This document shows, piece after piece, positions 56,401-64,000 of a DNA stretch of 64,000 nt (positions are counted from its first letter, which is position 1; every line of letters starts with the position of its first letter). The stretch spans positions 682,001 to 746,000 of the forward strand of contig CM060733.1 in the NCBI GenBank assembly GCA_030704615.1, written 5' to 3'. Position numbers and translations under genes: made by a program. The notes beneath the pieces are model-generated. The model worked only from the letters and a program-made list of their open reading frames with translations. It had not been told where the DNA came from and made no database searches. The DNA comes from Takakia lepidozioides (lineage: Eukaryota > Streptophyta > Takakiopsida > Takakiales > Takakiaceae).

Positions 56401-58855
56401 TTTCATCTGGCCTTAACCTTTTGAGGTTATTTAGTTTTTCATCCCAACCTTTTTCATCCAAATCTGGATGATATTATTATAGGATGATGAAACTTAATGT
56501 ACAGAAAGCTTGGTTTACCATCTATTTCTTTCATCTAAACTGGATGAAATACATGAATAATGGTTACCTATTTTAAAATCCAAGAGATAATAAAACTACC
56601 ATCATAAATGATGGCAGTTATTAAACCTAAGCCTATACTATAACCCTAAAAGATACCTTTTTATTGGATGTCATCCATTGACAATGTGCTTCTCTTGATA
56701 AAATGTGATTTTTCATCCACCCTGGATGAAAAATCGGGAAGTTATGCCCTAAGCACGCCGACACATTTCACAGCACTGAACTCGTGCTTCAGTGAACCTT
56801 GATGATGCGCCGCGTAAAACCTGCTCCCCTGCTGCTACATGATACTCGTGATGGCTGGCTCTTGGGATGCGCATTGGCGGTTAGGCAGATTCATCTCTGG
56901 CAGACGACGAAGCGATGATCGCTTTGCTCAGAAACTCATGGTTCTTTATTTTGCAGCGGCGCTTTTACTCCTCGTTGGGAAGTACTCTATCCCTATTTAT
57001 ATACAGATTACATGTTGCTCTCTTTTTGTATGAGCCATCTCTATCTGTGAACGCTTCTACTTTGATTGCGTTCTGTTGGAGACGATCTGTTGGACGCCAT
57101 GGCGCAGGGCATACCACAAACACTCAAGGTTTTTTTGAGTTTACCCTTGCTTGAATTGTGATCTGTACATGCTTTAGAATTCAACACTGACATGGATAGC
57201 AACTGTGAAGACCTGCCGCTCACCTGCTGCATCCTCACTAACACACATCGCTATGTGGTGGTTTTTGGGATGGGCACAGGTGAGGGTCTTCACTTGTCTT
57301 GATTTCTTGAAGCTTGCAGCTCCTATTCTTGCAAATGTGGATACTGCTGCTGCCTAAGCTGCTGATGCCATTTGCTGCTTCAAACTGCCACCATGCCGCT
57401 TCAGACCTGCTCCAAGATGGCTCCAATGAGGATCTGCTTCTCTCCTTACCCCTGTTTCTGGTTTTTTACAACCACATTTGCATGTGTAGGAGTTAAGCTA
57501 TGAAGGGTACAAGGGTACAAAATAGCAGTTATTACTCTGACTGCTTTGATACTTGGCTCTGAAATGAAACTTCTTGGTATGACTTTGATGGATCAAAAGG
57601 ATAAGCTTTGATAAATAACACACATTCTTCAAGGCCCTCATATCATTTTGGTTTCATGGCTTGATAACAAACAGGGGTTTCTGAGCTGCTCTTTCACCTT
57701 GGCAGAGCTATTTTATGAGGCCTTAAAATACCATTCCAGGCCTATACCTGCTTAAGGGGGCTCAACCCTGTTGTTTCTTCTTCTTTTTAAGAATCTTGCT
57801 TGTATCTTGGTTCTGAAACATCAACTTCAAACCAGTACTGTTTCTTAGGGAATTGAAATGCTCAAGACCTGGATTTTGTTTGCCTTGGCCCGTTAAAGAC
57901 TCTCAATTTAAAGGCCTGGCTGCAGGCAGGGTTCTTCTGAGTTTCTTTGTTAACTCAGATCTTTGGAGGTTCTAGAATACCACTCAAGACCTAGATCTGT
58001 TTTGGAACACTCAACCTTGCATAGGTTTCTTGTTTATTGCTTGTGGTTTGGCATTGATACATCACCAAACTAGCTTTGGAATGAAACCTCTCAGCTTGAC
58101 TCTGTTGTGTCAAACAGGTACGCCTTGTTTAGGGAACACACACACTCATTATGGCTCTCATAGCAGTCTGAATTTGAGGGCTGATAGCAGGCAAATTTGG
58201 GATAATTTGCCTTGCTTCTGTTCTATGATTCCTGCTTGTGACACGACACTGAAACGTCACCTTCAGGCCAGCAATAGCCTCTAGGGATAAGACTTGTTCA
58301 AAACCTGGATATTGGCATGTAGCCTCATGATATATACCATGTCTTGAACCATGCCAATAGGGCAAGAGGAAACATGATGTAAACCAGCAAATGCTTAAGG
58401 CATATTTGTTTGACTGTTTCAAACTCAACTTGAATTGTTTTTTAGCATGAGTCTTGGGGAATGTCCCAAGACCTACAATCTGGTTTTCACAACTTGTTTT
58501 GCTAAGGTGTTGTGTCTACTTGCAAATACTTAAGGCATGAATGGCTGGCTGTTTCAACTTGAAGTGCTATGAGCTTGATTCTGGAAATATCCCCAAACCT
58601 GCAATCTGGTTTTTGAAATGAGTTTGAAATGTTTTTGAAATGATGGTGCAAACTATGGTGCTTTCATGATATGATTGACCTGGAATCCCACCCTCCCACC
58701 TGTTTTTTCAGAGACCCTGAAATGTAATGGGGTATTCAAATGAGATTGTAAACATGAAAGGGTTGTTAGATGGTGCCCTGTAAAGGGCTGTTTTGTCTTT
58801 CAATGACAATGACCTTAGCGGTCTTGTCCATGTCTTGACATGACATGTATATCTT
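56401..58855. other. duplicated segment, copy 2; no supported gene
   Basis: Begins with GGATGAA palindromes (56,450-56,735, e.g. TTTTTCATCCACCCTGGATG), then landmarks matching copy 1: ACAGGTGAGGGTCTTCAC and TTTCTTGAAGCTTGCAG (57,278-57,320), and CCTGCAATCTGGTTTTTG (58,592). The rest is unique. No coding region is supported. Confidence 0.45.
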
Positions 58856-58859
58856 CCCT

Positions 58860-59025
58860 CTCTCTCCATGAAATTGAAACTGAAGAACACTTCTTCTATT
58901 GTCCTATATACTATGAGATCCGTGGGGATTCCACTGTCTACTCTGTGGAACCCAAATCTCTCTATGAAGATCAGAAATGCATGGTTGCTTACCTGCAGTT
59001 GGGCGCCTCACGCAGCAGCTCCTTC
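58860..59025 (+). pseudogene. LINE fragment, same family as the TPX2-intron LINE
   Basis: A short open frame reads EIETEEHFFYCPIYYEIRG and YEDQKCMVAYL. It is nearly identical to EIETEEHFFFYCPLYYEIRG and YEDQKCLAAYL of the LINE at 30.5-31.4 kb. Only about 50 residues remain. Confidence 0.8.
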
Positions 59026-59059
59026 ACGCTGGCGCTCCGCCACCAGGTCGCGTGGGCAC

Positions 59060-59560
59060 ACTCCCTCGCTCAAACAACCTAAAAGGGAGAAGAGGGAGAG
59101 AGAGAGCGAGGGAGAGAATGAGGGAGAGAGATAAGGGCGAGAGGGAGAGTGAGGGATAAGAGGGAGAATGAGAGAGAGAGAAGGAGAGGGAGGCAGCTCC
59201 CTCACGCGGCAAGCTCCTCACGCTGGCGGGCGCAGCTCCACCAGCAGGTCACGGGGGCGCGCTCCCAGCTCGCTCAAAACAACAACAAGACATAGAAGAG
59301 GGAGAGAGAGAGTGAGGGAGAGGGATTAGGTGAGAGGGAGAGTGAGAGAGAGGCGCGCGTGCGGGTTTGAACGTCGTGGCGCGTCAGTGTTGCGTCACCG
59401 CCGCCGGAAAACGCTCCGGCGCGCGGGGTAGTTGCGCCCGGGAGAGCTCGAGAGCAAAAAAAAAAAGTAGGGATGGAGGGAGGGGAGGGAGGAAGAGTGA
59501 GAGGAGGAGGGTGAGGGAGAGAGAGATCAGATAGAGAGATTGAGAGGGGGAGTGAGAGGC
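59060..59560. repeat. GA-rich low-complexity tract
   Basis: GAGAGGGAGAGTGAGGGA-type sequence, the complement in style of the CT blocks at 53.4 and 56 kb. A CTCACGC-n-GGCGC word repeats at about 59,007 and 59,210. No gene. Confidence 0.7.
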
Positions 59561-59579
59561 GGTCGGTGCAGCCGGCGCG

Positions 59580-59755
59580 CCAGTGTGGCGACCCCACCGG
59601 AAACCTCGGCGGCGATCAGGCGCCTTCGCGAAGGGGAGAGAGAAGGGGAGAGAAGGGCGGCCACCTTGGCAGGAGGAGGATCCGCTGCGACGTTGGGGAA
59701 TCGCACGAGCGTCGCTGCCTCAGGGGGACGTCGCAGCGTCGCAGATCTGGCGCAG
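59580..59755. repeat. second GCGAC/GTCGC cluster (array d type)
   Basis: GTGTGGCGACCCC, CTGCGACGTTGGGGAATCGC, GAGCGTCGCTGCC and GGACGTCGCAGCGTCGCAG repeat the style and the GGGAATCGCA...GCGTCGCT arrangement of 50,300-50,935. Confidence 0.65.
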
Positions 59756-60110
59756 AGTGAGTTGAAGAGGCCTCTCATTTTTTTATTTTATTTTTTGGTT
59801 TTTGGGTTATGGGGTTTTGCAAGGATCATTTGGGTTTTTGGGTCTTTGGCTCTTAGGGTTTTAAGGGTTACATAGTTTAGTTTAGGGTTTAGTTTCATAG
59901 TTTAGTTTAGGGTTAGTTATAATATAGTTAGTTTAGGATTAGCTGCAATATAGTTTTGTTTTAGGGTTTTGTTTTTTGGTGGGGTGGGGACATATGGCTT
60001 TACGTTTGTAGGGTTTTTTTTTCAAGTTTTTCCAAGGGTTGGGAGTGTAACTCCTCCGGAGGTTACAGTGGGTCACAATACGGTACTCTACCTCTCTCTC
60101 GTGCTAGGTC
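59756..60110. other. T/G-rich upstream sequence with TTTAGGG words
   Basis: Contains TTAGGGTTTTAAGGG, TTTAGTTTAGGGTTTAG and similar words (59,853-59,965), resembling telo-box (AAACCCTA) elements. They are too irregular for an interstitial telomere. It precedes the SET-domain region. Confidence 0.4.
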
Positions 60111-61785
60111 ATGCCGCGTGTTTATCGACGTGTCACGCTTGAGGATTCGTTGCCGGCTGTGCCACAACCACCTGCTGAGGGCGAGACAGCACGTTCGCCT
60201 CGTCTACGAGTTAGGCGGCATCGCCATGTCCGCACAGCTTTGCCCCCACGGCCACCACCCCGAGGTCGTAGGCCGCCAAGTCCAGAGGCACGAGCCCCGG
60301 GGAGACCCCGCCGGGACCGCCTCCCCAAGATTGAGTGTTGGTGCAGTTGGTGTTGGGCACGACTACCGGTTGGGAGGACCACACCGATGATGCGGCGACC
60401 CCATGTTGTGCAAAAACATTACGCCAAAGGTGTAAATTGAGTATTGATGCATTTCATCATGCATCTTGCAGCCCCGTCTTGATGTCCAAGCTCGCAATTT
60501 TTTTGCTGAAGAGGCATACCGATGCGGGTTTCTTCTTCTTACGAGCCCCACCCCGTTCCGGATGTGAACATTTTTTTCTCGCAACATGACGTAGATGCAG
60601 TTTGTGAGGTAGCGGGGTACGATGCGTGTTTTTCTATTTTTGGGCACCGGGCTAGGCGCTTGTCACCTACGCACACACATTCGTCATCCTCGACATCGGC
60701 ACCCCATCATCACATCGCCGTTCCTCCTATTGTAGATGGTCTTTCCTCATCACCATTGCCATCCATACGTGTCCCTTCCCCTCCATTGCCGAGACCACAG
60801 CCGCCACCGAGTCCGAGTTCGACATCCTCGACATCGGCACCCCCATCATCACCATCATCCGCATCGTCCGTTCCTCCTATTGTACATGTTCTTTCCTCAT
60901 CACCATCGCCATCCCGGCCATCTCGGCCAGTACTACCTCCACGCGAGATCCCTCATACCAACCTACGTTTTCCTTCCCCTCCATTGCCGAGACCACAGCC
61001 GCCACCGAGTCCGTATCCGGGTCCTCCGGCAGAACCCGGATGGATCCCACCACCTTTGGGGACTGTGTATGACTGGGACCGATGGATCACTAGGTTCCCA
61101 CTCCGGGAAGGGCCCCGAAGTGATGGACGGGCGCGCCCCCTAGGAGAGGTGGACCGAAGTTGTTTCGCACGGTTGGTCCGCGCCTTCGCCGGCCTGATGA
61201 CGGCACCATACGTCATGGTGCTAGGGAGCTATTCACGATGGGAGTCCAACCCCATTTCTACCAATGTCTTGTGCCTTGTCCAGTTCCGATTCCCGAGGGT
61301 GAGCCCTTTCTTTTTTGGGGTCGCATGTATTGCGTGATGGAGGCAATGGACCCTAGTATGGGTCGCGGACTTTTTTTGATGGAGATGTAGTTTTGGGGGG
61401 AGGAGAGGATTCTGTGGATTTGTTCCCCTATTTTGGGCCGAGGTACACCCACCGGGAGTGGCAATTATTGCAGACACACGGCCTTGGGTCCTTGATCCAT
61501 CCTTACATCCTTGTTGTGAACGACAATGATGTAAGGGCGAGAAATTTGGGCCGCAAAGCCCATATTTATTGTGACGGAAACCCCGATGTGTACGGCAACG
61601 TGGCTGGGCTCATCAACAGTTCAGTTACCTTACCGCCGGGCCACACCGCCAACGTGTTTTGGGATGAGCGCCATGACGGGGATAGTAGATTGGACCCTAA
61701 CATCACCACTTTTGTGATGACATGTGCAAGGAGGACTATTAGGGCTGGAGAGGAGTTGTTTGCAGAGTATGACTTTAGGCGTTAG
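60111..61785 (+). CDS. SET-domain protein, probable histone methyltransferase-like, frame-disrupted
   Basis: The ATG at 60,111 starts an Arg/Pro-rich segment to an AAAG|GTGTAA donor-like site near 60,430. A Pro/Ser-rich segment follows (60,522 to ~61,265: PSPPLPRPQPPPSPSSTSST). The frame then moves to LVPCPVPIPEGEPFLFWGRM and GRGLF, and after the T7 run at 61,371-61,377 to DLFPYFGPRYTHREW, DGNPDVYGNVAGLINSS and ITTFVMTCARRTIRAGEELF plus AEYDFRR, stop at 61,783-61,785. GRGLF, the GLINSS/ANV pair and GEELFAEYDFR correspond to the GxG, NHS-like and GEEL/Y motifs of SET domains. SET enzymes methylate lysines with S-adenosylmethionine. The canonical NH is replaced by IN, so activity is doubtful. 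It lies just upstream of tnp2 in the same orientation. Confidence 0.6.
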
Positions 61786-62097
61786 CCGACTTTCATCATG
61801 TGTAGATGGACGTAGGAAGACATTTTGTACATTGAGGTGGCTTCCTCCACCGTGTATATATATACATAGGCATTGATGTGTATTTGGATGCAGTTTTTCA
61901 TGCTATATTCAAGGGAGTTTGGGTGGACGTTATATGTGAATTTGGGTATTTTGAATTATATAGTGTCTCCTTCATGTGGTGAAGCAATGTATGTATTCCC
62001 TCGTGTGTATAATGTGTACTTTGGGTTTTATCTGTATGATAATGAACAACGCCATGTATGGAAACTGATAATGACATGGTTGTTTTTGGCATCTTAG
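61786..62097. other. spacer between SET region and tnp2
   Basis: AT-rich, with TATATATATACATA near 61,854-61,868 that could serve as a TATA element for the downstream frame. No gene. Confidence 0.35.
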
Positions 62098-64000
62098 GAT
62101 GCCGGCCACAACCCCACGACGTTAATTCATGAAGTTCATGATCTTGTCATGAACCGGGATTTTGTTCCTTCGGAGGGGGGTGCGTATCAAAGGGACCCGA
62201 CCCCGTCTGAAATGGCGGTCTCCGATGATGAGGACAACAATGACAATGGAATTATGCATGAGGATGTGGCAGCAATGGAGGACCTCTTAATGCATCAGAT
62301 GGTAGATGAGGACACAGACTCTTTGAATGACATGGAAAAAGAAGCCAAAACTCCCTTATACGAAGGGGCCAAAGTGAGTAGACTTTCAACCATCTTGTTG
62401 TTGCTGAATTTGCAAATCCGGTTTGGCATAAGCAATGTGGGTATGTCCGCCATAATGCGGACTATTGCGGACTACATCCTTGCCCCACATTTGAAGCCGA
62501 GAATGCCACGATCAAGAAAAGAGGCAAGAGCAGCCTTGGATGCTGTGGGGATGGGCTATAAGATTTTTCATGCATGTCCATGTGATAAAACCCTGTACTA
62601 CGGAGAGGATGCAAACTCACCAAGTGTCCAAAGTGCAACAAAGACCGATATCGGGATGATGTTCAGGGAAGAAAGCCCCGCGCAAGGTATACCCGCGCCA
62701 CAATACACTTGTATATTGCATTCTACCTTTTTGCAACCGCTACAAGACGTAAGGTTTTACTTAGAGATATGAATGACACTGATTATGATATGGGGCCGAC
62801 ATGGGGATGGTGCCAGAAAATGCACTACTTTCCAATCATCCCGCGACTACACTACCGAAGCCCCTCATTGGCAGAACTGATGAGATGGCACGCCTCGCAT
62901 CGGAGCCCCCCGGGAAAGGTGTGCGGGCCACAAGATTCACAAGCATGGAGGCATACTGAAGAGATGTGTTTTCTCTTGGAGGACCCACGACATGTCCGCC
63001 TCGGCTTCTCCTCGGGGGGTCAACCCATTCTCTGTCCATCATGTAGTCATTCCACTTGGCCGGTGACCATGGTGAATTACAACATCCCCGTATCTTTCAA
63101 TAAAAAAAGGCCATATCATGTTGGCTGCCATTGTACCGGGTGAGTGTTCCCATTTCATGCTTATTATTACTTTGGATTTTACATTAATCTTCTTCTCTTT
63201 GGCGCAATTCCGATGGAAGATTGATGAGTGACGTAATCATGTAGTAAGATGTGTCATTCATTATGAAGTATAATTAGCATGGTGGAGCATTGAAACAATT
63301 AATGGTGTGAATGTCTCATAGGGAAAAAACAAGTGAAAGACATGGACACGTACTTGCGACCTCTAGTTGATGAACTGAAGGAGTTATGGAGGGGGGTCCC
63401 GGCATTGGATGCTTCACTTGACCCTATGGCCGGACAATCTTTTCAGATGAGAGGCATCTTGCTTTGGACAATGCATGATTATCCAGGTATATTATGTTCC
63501 CCATGAGAAACCCGCGTACATTTACCTGTCAAGGGATATTGATGAGGATTGGGATTGATTGAAGTAGCGGCGACAGTCTTCTGCACCGTAGTGGGGTAGA
63601 TGCACATGGAAACTTTTTGTCTTTCCTAATGTGGCGGAATGTCTACAGGACTTACTGTTTGCTCGGGGTTGAGCACTAAAGGGTACCACGCATGCCTGCA
63701 TTGTGGCGATGAACTTGATGCACAAAGCTCCAGCAATCTTCGCAAGATGGTGTATCCCAACTACCTTCCTATGAGCCATCATTGGAGAAGAAGAGACAAA
63801 CACTTGTTTGATGGCAAAGTGGAGTTACGTCCCCCACCTGTGACACCATCCGGGCACTTTTGGGAAGACCGATGGAAGGAGGCCCATCCGGAGGGGTCCG
63901 GTGAAGTGGAGGTGCCCGGCATGAAGCGGCTTTCAATCTTCTACGAGTTGCCATATTGGGCGGTACATATTCCACAAAAACACCATCAATATTGCTATGC
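62098..64000 (+). pseudogene. tnp2: CACTA (En/Spm) transposase tnp2, Transposase_21 type, partial
   Basis: The N-terminal part (62,149-62,600) ends in a typical tnp2 stretch, VGMGYKIFHACPCDKTLYYG. A frameshift near 62,600 gives KLTKCPKCNKDRYRDDVQG in the next frame. From 62,820: YFPIIPRLHYRSPSLAELMR, WHASHRSPPGK, EDPRHVRLGFSSGGQ and STWPVTMVNYNIP. In the family the motif is LGLxSDGFxPF; here the Asp is Gly, so a catalytic residue looks lost. After an intron-like gap, 63,320-63,485 reads DTYLRPLVDELKELWRGVPA and FQMRGILLWTMHDYPG. 63,650 onward reads LTVCSGLSTKGYHACLHCGD and SHHWRRRDKHLFDGK. It runs off the window. Confidence 0.85.

Noticed and set aside
59850-59965. Interstitial telomere repeat
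   Set aside because: TTTAGGG words are irregular and few; this is better described as telo-box-like sequence.
60736-61143. His-rich 135-aa ORF
   Set aside because: It is a frame-shifted reading of the Pro/Ser-rich segment that leads into the SET domain.

Overview
This is nuclear DNA from a green plant, most likely a streptophyte: a charophyte alga such as a Chara-like species, or an early-diverging land plant. The evidence is a complete multi-exon plant-type TPX2 gene, a plant-type ribosomal protein L18a gene, an SCPL48-like serine carboxypeptidase gene, GT-AG introns, and plant-type copia, CACTA (tnp2) and hAT elements. The species is inferred; nothing in the sequence names it. Only TPX2 looks like an intact host gene. 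Most of the rest is decayed mobile DNA and arrays of short palindromes.

Left third (1-25.8 kb). A partial unknown coding end (1-422) is followed by a degenerate ~120-bp repeat present in both orientations (540-3,700, again at 16,260-17,660). Between these blocks lie a broken RING-like gene (minus strand, 3.7-6.1 kb), two hAT transposase remnants (9.2-11.9 and 12.9-13.6 kb), two copies of a tRNA-derived SINE (6.7 kb plus; 14.4 kb minus) and two palindrome clusters (6.58-7.5 and 8.18-9.17 kb). Next comes a minus-strand MULE-like transposase split in two: zinc-binding region and DDE core at 23.3-25.5 kb, NLAE/SWIM part at 18.0-19.44 kb. The ~4 kb between the halves holds three exons of a DNA-methyltransferase-like protein, an array of over 20 palindromes, and an orphan plus-strand ORF.

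Middle (26-50 kb). The 21-exon TPX2 gene (27.19-36.59 kb) carries LINE insertions in one intron and a tandem intron duplication near its 3' end. RPL18A (38.3-39.2 kb) is cut in its third coding exon by a ~1.2-kb foldback element. The SCPL gene (41.2-46.7 kb) is a pseudogene interrupted in an exon by a copia retrotransposon. That copia has a 5-bp target duplication and a primer-binding site matching the anticodon region of initiator tRNA-Met. A LINE remnant lies at 49.1-50.0 kb.

Right third (50-64 kb). A GC-rich GCGAC/GTCGC array precedes a minus-strand gene resembling a CACTA accessory protein (51.2-53.4 kb). A diverged ~2-kb tandem duplication rich in CT/GA tracts and hairpins follows. A second GCGAC cluster (59.6 kb) lies before a SET-domain coding region (60.1-61.8 kb) and a CACTA tnp2 transposase (62.1 kb to the window end), both on the plus strand.

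Two features stand out. The palindrome clusters at 6.6, 8.2-9.2 and 20.7-21.9 kb differ in their outer arms but share a TGCG-n-CACC core. And a methyltransferase-like coding unit with consistent splice sites sits between two halves of a transposase. No classical tRNA or rRNA gene, CRISPR array or bacterial operon is present.
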